34,023 bases of DNA from Verrucomicrobiota bacterium (GTDB lineage Bacteria; Verrucomicrobiota; Kiritimatiellia; RFP12; UBA1067): the NCBI GenBank assembly GCA_023269675.1, contig JAHFSX010000044.1, positions 1 through 34,023 on the forward strand, read 5' to 3'. The notes under the pieces are model-generated. The model did no database searches. It saw only the letters and a program-made list of their open reading frames with translations, and was not told the origin of the DNA. The translations under genes were made by a program, and so were the position numbers. Positions 8,201 through 14,350 of the stretch are shown here, piece by piece. Numbering within the stretch: position 1 is the stretch's first letter; every line of letters starts with the position of its first letter.

Positions 8201-11200
8201 GAGTTCGCCGCCACCCCGCCCGCATTCGTGAAGTCGCCGCCCGCATACAGGTTCGCGCCGTCGTGCGCCAAGGCATACACGGCGCTGCCCGCGACTCCGC
8301 TGCCCAGCCTCGCCCAGCCCGTGCCGTTCCAGAGCGCCACCCGGTTTGCCGCCACCCCGCCCGCCGTCGTGAAATCGCCGCCCGCGTACAGGTTCGTGCC
8401 GTCGAGCGCCAAGGCCGTCACGGAACTGCCCGCCAGTCCGCTGCCGAAACCCTCCCAGCCGCTCGGCTCCAGCCGGCTGCCGCCGATCCACCCCGCCGGG
8501 TTGACCTTGTAGGCCCCCGTCAGCGTGAAATCGCCGTTATCAGCTGTTTGAACCACGATGTCTTTGATGCCCGCCGAACCGATAGCCGGCATGGTGAGGG
8601 TCAGCCCGTTTGTGCCGATCGACTGGATCCCCGCCGACACGCCGCCCACCTGCACGTTTGTGATCGTACCGGGGTTCCCGCTGTTGATGGTGACCGCATT
8701 GCCGCCCTGAAGCGGGCCGTTGTCGGGAATGACCGTGTAGACAAAAACAAGGTTGGTCACGTCCGGCGCGGCGCCGTAGATGGCATTCCCCGCCTGCGCA
8801 GCCGCGACGGCCACAATGCCTGCCGCGGAGAACGTCAGGTTCGTGTTGCCCGCAATCGCTCCGGGCCCGCTCAGCACGTTAAACGAGACCGGAAGCCCGG
8901 AAGAGGCGGTGGCGGCTAGACCGACTGCGGCCGCGCGCGGCTGCGGCGCGATGACAGCGAAGGTGACCGTCTGTGTCCTCTTGTCGAGGGTCAAGGTGCC
9001 GCCGGCACTTCCCTGCCAGTTGACTTCGCTGACCGTGCCGAGCACCGCATAACTGCCGGCGGCGGCCGGGGCGGTGGAGGAGCCCCCATAGGTGATCGCG
9101 ACCGTCAGGCCTTCCGGCGTGGTCGTCGCGGTCACGCTCTTCGGCGCGCCATCGCAGATCTGGCTCAATCCGTGCAGAATGACCGACGCGGAAGCCTTCG
9201 TAATCGTGAGCGTTCCCTGCACAAACGCAAACCGGTAATTCGCGGCGCTCAAGTCACCCTGCGCCACGTCAATCGCATAATCCCCGACAGTGCTGCCGCT
9301 GACCGCGTCCGTCGTCAGGCTCGGCAAGCCAGCCACCGCGCCCGCGCCTTCGCCGTTCACATAGCCGCTCAGGGTAAACGTCAATTCAGGATTGGCCACC
9401 CCATAAGCGCGGGTCTGCGGGAGAGCGGCGGCCGTCAGCACAGCCTTGCCAACCGTCTGGCTTAACGGAACGGAGCCGCTGACGGCATGATCGCCGTCGC
9501 CGCCGTATTCAGCGGTGATGCTGTGGTCTCCCGCGCTCAAATCACGGGTGGCGAAGATCACTGTGCCGTTGGTCAAGGTGCCTGTGCCCAGCGTCGTCGC
9601 GCCGTCCTTGAAGGTCACCGTGCCGCTGGCCGTGCCCGGCGCGACGCTGGCGGTGAAGGTCACACGGTCCCCGTAAACGCTCGTGTTGGTCGAGGCGCTG
9701 ACGGCCACGCTGGAGGCGACCAGATTGACGCTGAGCACCGCCACGCCGCTGGTGACGCTGCCTTCGGGATTGCTCACCACCACCCTGTAGCTGCCCGCGT
9801 CGAAGGCCGTCACCCGGGCCAGGCTGTAATTCGTCGCCGTGGCGCCGCTGATCGCGCCATTATTGAAATACCACTGATACGCCAGGGGCGCGAAACCGCT
9901 GGCCGCGACCGTGAAAGCCGCAGGGCTGAGGGCTGCCACGGTCTGGTTCGTGGGCGAAAGCGTGATGGTCAGCGGCAGCGGCATCCCCACCGCCAGGGTA
10001 TGCGCGGCCACGCTACCGGAAACAACGCTGGCCAGCGACATGCCGGGCACGCACACCGGCGTGCTCCGCAGCATAGCCGCAGTCCCGTCGCCCAGCTGGC
10101 CGAGAATGTTGCCGCCCGTCACCCACAGCGTGCCCTCGCCTTTCAAAAATAGGGAATGTGTCTCCCCCGCCGCTACCGCCGTCGCATTTTCGGCCACGAA
10201 GACCGCGTTGCTCCGGCTGCTGCCGGTCCCGTCGCCTAACGGACCCCATTCATTCAGGCCCATTCCCCGCAGTGTGCCGTCACGCGTCACAAATAACGAG
10301 TGATTCGATCCTGCCGCCAGTGCCGTCACCTCGCTGGCCACCGCCACCGCGTTGCTCCGTCCGAGGGTGGTGCCGTCGCCTAACTGCCCCCAGCTGTTGC
10401 GGCCTGTCGTCCAGAGCGTGCTGTCGCTCTTCACAAAAAGGGAATGGTATTTCCCCGCCGCCATGGCCACCACATTGCTAGCCACGGGCACGGGAATGTT
10501 CCGGTCGATCATCGTCCCATCGCCCAACTGCCCGTAGCCGTTCCAGCCCATCGCCCACAACGTGCCGTCGCCTTTCAGAAACAGGGAGTGACAGAATCCC
10601 GCCGCCACGGCCACCACGTTGCTGGCCACGGACACTGGGATGCTCCGCCCGGCCCAGGTGCCGTCGCCCAACTGGCCAGAGCTGCTCCAACCCATCCCCC
10701 ACAATGTACCGTCACTTTTTACAAACAGGGAGTGGTACTGCCCCGCCGACGCGGCCACCACATTGCTGGCCACAAAGACCGCGTTGCTCCGGTTGGCCCA
10801 GGTGCCGTCGCCCAACTGGCCCGACCCATTTTGGCCCACCGCCCACAGCGTGCCGTCGCCCTTCACAAAAAGAGAGTGCTGGCTGCCCGCGAACGCGGCC
10901 ACCACATGGTCGGCCACGGACACCGCAGTGTTCCGGTCTCTCAGGGTCCCGTCGCCCAACTGGCCGCAGTTGTTCCAGCCCCAAGAGAACAGGTGCGGTG
11001 CGCCAACCATCACCGTGACCGGCGTGCTGAGGCTCAGGCCATAGGCATTGGTGATCGCCACGGTGTAGACGCCCGAGTCGGTCACGGCGGCACAGGCACG
11101 CGTCAGCGTGCTGTTGGTAGCGCCAGAGACCATGGCGCCATTCTTGAACCACTGGAAATGCGGGGACCCGATGCTCGCCGCCGTCACGCTCACCGCCAGG

Positions 11201-12831
11201 GTCCCGCCTACCGCCAGCACCTGATTGGTCGGCGGAGCGCTGATGGCCGGCGCCGACGGCGCAAAGACCGGGAGCAGCGTCACATTCGTGGTCAGGGTGA
11301 CGGCAAAGGGGTTGGCGGCCGAGGCCACGCCGCTGCCTCCGAGCACATAGTCCCAGGCGCTTAATTTATACCCTGGGGCGGGGATGGCCGTCAGCGTCAC
11401 CGTTGTGTTCACGAGATACGTGTCGCCGTAAATGGTGCCCCCCGAGACGGTGCCGTGGTCGGCCGCGGTCACCTTCAGCCGGCACAGTCCGGAAGCACTC
11501 GACACCACGGCGCCGGCTGTCGGCGAGCCGCTGCGGGCGACGTTGTCCTGATCGGTAGTCACCTCATGGCTGGCGGGGTTGGAACCGGACAGGGCGGCCC
11601 AGGCGCTGCCGCTGTAGTAGCCCACGACCGGGGGCGCCGCATTCGCAAAGAAAGCGCTGCGCACGCCTTTGTTGACGGCAAAACCGCCGGACTTCAAGAC
11701 GGCGGTCGGCGTCAGCGCGGCCCCGGTTTTCCATAGGAAGGGCTGGTAGAAGGTGCCCGTACCCGTTTCCTTTCCGTCCGCCGCGAGCGCCTTGGCGCCT
11801 GTTCCTCCCGCAAACAGGCCGTCATCCGAGCCCGTGGCGTTGCCCGTATAGAGCGTCGTGCCGACACTGCCGACGCCCAACTGGTTCGTGGCCGATTGGA
11901 AGACGCAGCCATAGGCCACCGGCGCGGCGCCGCTGTAGTTAGCGATGTCATTGAGCACATAGGTGCCGCCGCTGTTGTGGTAATTGTAGGCGAACAGCGA
12001 ACTGACCAGCGTGACGGTGCCTCCGTTGTTGGCGACGGCTCCGCCCATCTGGCCGCCGTAAGCCATGTTGCCGACAAAGGTGCAACCGACAAGATACGCG
12101 GTTCCAATATAGTTGTTGAAGGCGCCGCCCAATTCGTTGCACGCGTTGTTGGCGAAAGTGGAGTTGTTGACATACAGCAACGCTTTGTTCTCGCCAGCCC
12201 CGCCCCCTGCACCGCTCATGCAGCGGTTATCGCTGAGCGTGCAGCGTTCAATGAACATTTTGGCCCCCGCGCTGATATTGAAAAAGCCGCCGCCATTCTT
12301 GGCGGTATTACGGTTGATCGTACAGTCGCGCATGAAGAGCGTGCCGGTATCGTTCGCCACACCGCCGCCGCCATAGCCGGATCCGCCCGACCGGGTCACC
12401 GTCACGCCCTCCAGCACCAGCGTGCCGCCGTTGTTCAAGATTCCCCCGCCCTCCCCGGCCGGGCTTCCGCCCTTGACCGTCAGGTTCCGGAGCGTGCTGG
12501 TCTTGCCGACGGCGCTGATGTTGAACACGCGGAAGGCCGAGGCATTTGCGGTGACGAAACCTGACTCGTCGAGGCTCGGCACCGGCACGGAGATTGTGTG
12601 ATGGTTGCCCTCGAGGGTCAGGCCCTTCGCGCTGATGGCGACTTGAGCGCTGACCGTGATGCTGTTGGTGAGGCTGATCGTGTCGCCGTCCGCGCACACG
12701 GCGATGGCGTTGGTGAGCGCGGCATAGTCGCCGACCGTCACCGTCCCGGCGGAGGCTGCGGCTGCGCACAGCAGACCGGCGGCCACCCCACCCGCGATCC
12801 GACCTGCAAACCGTATGTGCCGAGTAACCAT
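5233..12831 (-). CDS. Giant secreted protein: beta-helix, Ig-like, RCC1-type array, two seven-repeat propeller arrays, IPT/TIG domains
   Basis: 2532 residues. The apparent order is: signal peptide 1-28; right-handed beta-helix about 32-300 (GGGILNNGG, GGGVANDTG repeats); InlB-like bacterial repeat about 452-523; Ig-like 526-608; seven RCC1-type repeats 612-945 with a GQLGDGT core at an exact 48-residue period (L to P in repeat 6); Ig-like 955-1037; Ig-like Big_3-type 1040-1127; MBG-like 1128-1285; IPT/TIG-like about 1365-1445; seven 46-47-residue LYAGGxF repeats 1458-1780; IPT/TIG 1785-1868; IPT/TIG-like about 1950-2030; seven more LYAGGxF repeats 2043-2363; IPT/TIG 2365-2452; C-terminal module 2455-2532 ending FYRLSRP. 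It has no enzyme motif, sortase signal or PEP-CTERM. It is probably a surface adhesin or scaffold. The start codon overlaps the stop of the preceding gene as TAATG, with GGAG 8 nt upstream, which implies coupled translation. I infer secretion from the signal peptide and domain set. Confidence 0.88.
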   Translation of the reverse strand: MVTRHIRFAGRIAGGVAAGLLCAAAASAGTVTVGDYAALTNAIAVCADGDTISLTNSITVSAQVAISAKGLTLEGNHHTISVPVPSLDESGFVTANASAFRVFNISAVGKTSTLRNLTVKGGSPAGEGGGILNNGGTLVLEGVTVTRSGGSGYGGGGVANDTGTLFMRDCTINRNTAKNGGGFFNISAGAKMFIERCTLSDNRCMSGAGGGAGENKALLYVNNSTFANNACNELGGAFNNYIGTAYLVGCTFVGNMAYGGQMGGAVANNGGTVTLVSSLFAYNYHNSGGTYVLNDIANYSGAAPVAYGCVFQSATNQLGVGSVGTTLYTGNATGSDDGLFAGGTGAKALAADGKETGTGTFYQPFLWKTGAALTPTAVLKSGGFAVNKGVRSAFFANAAPPVVGYYSGSAWAALSGSNPASHEVTTDQDNVARSGSPTAGAVVSSASGLCRLKVTAADHGTVSGGTIYGDTYLVNTTVTLTAIPAPGYKLSAWDYVLGGSGVASAANPFAVTLTTNVTLLPVFAPSAPAISAPPTNQVLAVGGTLAVSVTAASIGSPHFQWFKNGAMVSGATNSTLTRACAAVTDSGVYTVAITNAYGLSLSTPVTVMVGAPHLFSWGWNNCGQLGDGTLRDRNTAVSVADHVVAAFAGSQHSLFVKGDGTLWAVGQNGSGQLGDGTWANRSNAVFVASNVVAASAGQYHSLFVKSDGTLWGMGWSSSGQLGDGTWAGRSIPVSVASNVVAVAAGFCHSLFLKGDGTLWAMGWNGYGQLGDGTMIDRNIPVPVASNVVAMAAGKYHSLFVKSDSTLWTTGRNSWGQLGDGTTLGRSNAVAVASEVTALAAGSNHSLFVTRDGTLRGMGLNEWGPLGDGTGSSRSNAVFVAENATAVAAGETHSLFLKGEGTLWVTGGNILGQLGDGTAAMLRSTPVCVPGMSLASVVSGSVAAHTLAVGMPLPLTITLSPTNQTVAALSPAAFTVAASGFAPLAYQWYFNNGAISGATATNYSLARVTAFDAGSYRVVVSNPEGSVTSGVAVLSVNLVASSVAVSASTNTSVYGDRVTFTASVAPGTASGTVTFKDGATTLGTGTLTNGTVIFATRDLSAGDHSITAEYGGDGDHAVSGSVPLSQTVGKAVLTAAALPQTRAYGVANPELTFTLSGYVNGEGAGAVAGLPSLTTDAVSGSTVGDYAIDVAQGDLSAANYRFAFVQGTLTITKASASVILHGLSQICDGAPKSVTATTTPEGLTVAITYGGSSTAPAAAGSYAVLGTVSEVNWQGSAGGTLTLDKRTQTVTFAVIAPQPRAAAVGLAATASSGLPVSFNVLSGPGAIAGNTNLTFSAAGIVAVAAAQAGNAIYGAAPDVTNLVFVYTVIPDNGPLQGGNAVTINSGNPGTITNVQVGGVSAGIQSIGTNGLTLTMPAIGSAGIKDIVVQTADNGDFTLTGAYKVNPAGWIGGSRLEPSGWEGFGSGLAGSSVTALALDGTNLYAGGDFTTAGGVAANRVALWNGTGWARLGSGVAGSAVYALAHDGANLYAGGDFTNAGGVAANSVARWNGTVWTSLGSGLNGTVRALALDGQNLYAGGTFTAAGGVAAGYVAMWNGTAWTNLGSGVDSWVRALAHDGANLYAGGYFTSAGGVAANHVARWNGTSWEPLGGGLNNDVRALTLVGPDLVAGGDFTTAGDKAANAVARWDGAGWTALGSGMNDSVTALAQDGVNLYAGGFFTAAGVVGANYVAMWDGAGWTELGCGMSGAVKALAHDGTDLVAGGDFTVAGGVPVNRVAVWGETLISLSGVEPASGALAGGYTVTISGTNLCNGSDVTGVTLCGVAASSIQSQSATQIVVTAGAAGFAGPGDVRICSVSFGETVKADAFTYLADQTVSFAPLAPQPLAAKVGLAATASSGLPVSYRVVSGPGSIADNTNLTFSAAGMVAVAASQAGDAGFGAAPDVTNRFYVYTVVPDNGPLAGGNAVSLNSGYPGRLITSVQVGGAAAVQAIEADGLTLTMPATGSAGVKDIVVHTADAGDFTLAGAYTVNPAGQIGGSVTGPHVWTGLGSGFSGSAVYALAFGGTNLYAGGTFTMVGGSAVNDAQWGGTGWSDLGSGMDDTVTALAYDGANLYAGGYFTSAGGVPANYVAMWDGSVWKSLGSGLDGPVSALVCDGANLYAGGAFTTAGGVAANRVAVWNGTSWAPLGSGMAGSIVTALAHDGTNLYAGGDFTKAGGVAASRVARWNGTGWSGLGSGMNGTVFALERDGGTLVAGGAFTTAGGRTANRVARWDGAGWTGLGDGMNDTVRALTHDGTNLYAGGYFTLADGVAANYVARWNGTGWTGLGSGLNSWVRSLAHDGTGLYAGGYFTAVGGGTENYVARWAPSVITYASVTPASGSEAGGYRVVISGANLCNGSDVTRVTICGVSAAIQSQTATQIVVTAGTAVAIGPGDVHVCSASYGETLNPGAFTYLAAPVWNPQMQGGAGFGVWSNQFGFNITGSSNLAVVVEACTNLAAPVWVPVETNILTGGPFYFSDPAWTNFSARFYRLSRP
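5476..7218 (-). repeat. Second copy of an internal 1.74-kb duplication
   Basis: Residues about 1872-2452 repeat the domain series of residues 1290-1868: an APQPLAAKVGLAATASSGLPVS-type module, an IPT-like segment with VPDNGPLAGGNAV, seven LYAGGxF repeats, then an IPT domain with LCNGSDVT. Many phrases are nearly identical between copies (SGLPVS, NLTFSAAG, PDNGPL, LTLTMPA). Confidence 0.85.
5743..6705 (-). repeat. Seven-unit LYAGGxF repeat array, copy 2
   Basis: LYAGG or LVAGG occurs at residues 2066, 2111, 2157, 2204, 2250, 2296 and 2342 of the 2532-aa protein, with a 45-47-residue step. Each unit also carries ANxVARWxGxxWxxLGSGM. At DNA level the units are visible as recurring gcccgcatacaggttc blocks about 138 bp apart. 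Seven units fit a seven-bladed propeller. Confidence 0.85.
7228..8964 (-). repeat. First copy of an internal 1.74-kb duplication
   Basis: Encodes residues about 1290-1868 of the 2532-aa protein and matches the adjacent block at 5476-7218 in domain order, length and many short phrases. The copies are separated by only a few codons, so this is a tandem duplication of a whole propeller-plus-IPT cassette. Confidence 0.85.
7492..8457 (-). repeat. Seven-unit LYAGGxF repeat array, copy 1
   Basis: The LYAGG/LVAGG core occurs at residues 1481, 1528, 1574, 1620, 1666, 1712 and 1758, with a 46-47-residue step. The unit count is the same as in the second array. Confidence 0.85.
9988..10995 (-). repeat. 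Seven-unit RCC1-type repeat array
   Basis: The core GQLGDGT (GPLGDGT in unit 6) begins at residues 623, 671, 719, 767, 815, 863 and 911, an exact 48-residue (144-bp) period. Each unit also has HSLFxKxDGTLW. The unit count equals the seven blades of RCC1-fold propellers; 48 residues is at or below the short end for RCC1 repeats. Confidence 0.88.
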
Positions 12832-13394
12832 TACTTCTTCTCCGCCACCATGTCGCGCGCGATCATCTCCAGCCGTTCAGCCGAGATCTGTTTCTGCGCG
12901 ATGAAGGGAGCCGCCTGCGTGCGAAAAGCCGACACGGTGTCATCCATGGCTTTCTGACAATCCGCCTCCGACAGGCCGCCGCTCGCCTTGAGCAGGCGGG
13001 AGCGCGTGATGACCCGGGCTGAAAATTCGTATGCCGCTTTGAGTCCTTCCGGCAGCGTCGGGTCCTTTAAGCAGCAGCGCAGCCGCTCCTGTTCCGTCTC
13101 CTTGAAGACCGAGATCGGGTAGGTCACGGTTTTCCCAGTGCGCTCCTGCACAAACGTGACGCTCTGGCCGCTGATCGACTGCGGCGACGCCTTCAGCGCA
13201 TGTCCGGCGCGGTTGGTCCAACTGCCGCCCGCCTCGGCAAATGAGGACGCGGGGGCGAAAAAGAACAGGAGAACGACCAGCAGTCCGCCAACAAAGCCGG
13301 CTCGTGAGGACACCCGCCCTCCATGGAGAGCCCCTAAATTGCGGGAGTTGCCCGTGGTTCTCCTGTTCGCCAAGCTGTTTTGAACCGTTCTCAT
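12831..13394 (-). CDS. Small secreted SHD1-like protein
   Basis: 187 residues if started at the ATG at 13394. A strongly hydrophobic segment (FVGGLLVVLLFFFAPASSFAEA) forms a signal peptide or anchor. The following SWTNRAGHALKASPQSISG...VTYPISVFKETEQERL resembles the SHD1-type beta module (W-T-x2-G...V...P) common in secreted PVC proteins, and the C-terminal half is charged helix. The start is uncertain. An ATG at 13496 overlaps the upstream stop as ATGA but would place about 67 residues before the signal; a GTG at 13313 has GGAGG 4 nt upstream and gives a normal signal peptide. A dispersed 30-bp repeat (13298-13327) lies exactly in this N-terminal region and may have altered the start. The stop overlaps the next start as TAATG, linking it to the 2532-aa gene. 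The function is unknown. Confidence 0.7.
   Translation of the reverse strand: MRTVQNSLANRRTTGNSRNLGALHGGRVSSRAGFVGGLLVVLLFFFAPASSFAEAGGSWTNRAGHALKASPQSISGQSVTFVQERTGKTVTYPISVFKETEQERLRCCLKDPTLPEGLKAAYEFSARVITRSRLLKASGGLSEADCQKAMDDTVSAFRTQAAPFIAQKQISAERLEMIARDMVAEKK
13298..13327. repeat. Dispersed 30-bp repeat, copy 1
   Basis: This 30-mer (starting cggctcg, ending ccatgga) matches 32562-32591 at 26 of 30 positions on the same strand; differences are at positions 8, 15, 17 and 28. Here it falls in the N-terminal coding or leader region of the SHD1-like gene. Confidence 0.75.
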
Positions 13395-13492
13395 GCGGCT
13401 CGGCGCAGCCTCGACCTCCAGCGAATTCATCACGTTGGCAATGAACAGGCCGGTTGAAGGGCAAACCTGTGGCGAGCCGTCCCGGTTACTCC

Positions 13493-14326
13493 TCATTGCG
13501 CCTCCAGCCGGAAGAACGCGGGGGCGTTGGTGGTCGGCAGCAGGTAGAGCGTGATGTCGGCGTCTTGCTCGCTGGTGTAGAGCGTTTGCGCGGGCGGCTC
13601 GTTGGTGGTCTGCGCGAAGACCGCCGTCTCCCACGTGTTGGTCCTCGCGTTCTTCGACTTGGGCAGCCGGTAGGTGCGGCCCGGCGCCGAGAGGAACGAG
13701 AGAGCGAAGGAGCCGTTTTCCAGCGCGCGGAACTGGGTGATCCTGAGGAAATCGCCCTTCTCCACCGGGATCGTGCCCGCCTCAAACTCCTGGCGGTTGG
13801 AGAAGCCGTCGCCGTCGAAGTCGTCGTCCGGATTGATAGCCTCCAGGCTCGATCCCCGGCCGGCCGCATCATAGTAATACATCAGCAGCTCCTCGTATTC
13901 GTCGGGCAGGCCGTCCCCGTCCGCATCGGTGCCGACAATCAGATCGCAGCGGACCGAGCCGGCCGGCTTCACCACGGTGGGCGCCGGCTTGCCGGCCGCC
14001 ACCGCGTGCATCTGGCCGTCGTAGAAGACTTCGAACGTGATCGGGTCACCGACCGCGCCGCGCCCCGCCAGCTTGCCGCTGGCCATGGGGATCTGGACGC
14101 GGTAATTCAAGGCCTGGTAGAGCCCCGACTTCGCGTCGCACCGGCACATTTCCACGCCCTTGACCTTGACGATCACCGTCGCGGCGTCACTGCCCGCAAA
14201 GGGCCGCCCGTTCCAGTTGCGCACCTTGCCGTAAACCGTGAACGGCGGCAGCGGCACAAGAACCGCCGCCTGAACCGACGCCGCCATGACAACCAGCAGC
14301 CCCATGCTCCTAATGATCTGTTTCAT
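13493..14326 (-). CDS. Secreted protein with thrombospondin type 3-like calcium-binding repeats
   Basis: 277 residues from the ATG at 14326, which has GAGG 5 nt upstream; the in-frame ATG at 14350 lacks such a site. It has a signal peptide at 1-20 (MGLLVVMAASVQA) and a beta-rich domain at about 30-130 (FTVYGKVRNWNGRPFAGSD), possibly a carboxypeptidase-regulatory-like or transthyretin-like fold. Two Asp-rich loops follow, DADGDGLPDEYE (134-145) and DDDFDGDGFSNRQEF (167-181), as in TSP3 repeats and probably binding calcium. A C-terminal module at about 200-277 ends FFRL, like the end of the 2532-aa neighbour. The gene begins 24 nt after the 2957-aa gene stops, so the two are surely co-transcribed. 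It may be a calcium-stabilised surface partner of its giant neighbours; this is inference. Confidence 0.82.
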   Translation of the reverse strand: MKQIIRSMGLLVVMAASVQAAVLVPLPPFTVYGKVRNWNGRPFAGSDAATVIVKVKGVEMCRCDAKSGLYQALNYRVQIPMASGKLAGRGAVGDPITFEVFYDGQMHAVAAGKPAPTVVKPAGSVRCDLIVGTDADGDGLPDEYEELLMYYYDAAGRGSSLEAINPDDDFDGDGFSNRQEFEAGTIPVEKGDFLRITQFRALENGSFALSFLSAPGRTYRLPKSKNARTNTWETAVFAQTTNEPPAQTLYTSEQDADITLYLLPTTNAPAFFRLEAQ

Positions 14327-14350
14327 GCGTTCCTCTTTGTCCTTGCGCAA

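Noticed and set aside
5743..8457. Regular DNA repeats as a possible CRISPR array
   Set aside because: The periodic blocks of about 138 bp are in frame, vary in sequence and encode propeller blades; there are no spacers and no cas genes.
5164..8919. 1251-codon open frame on the plus strand
   Set aside because: It is the antisense shadow of the repeat-rich 2532-aa gene. Its product is Arg/His/Ala-rich with repeated AARIQVRPV phrases that mirror the propeller repeats, and it has no domain.
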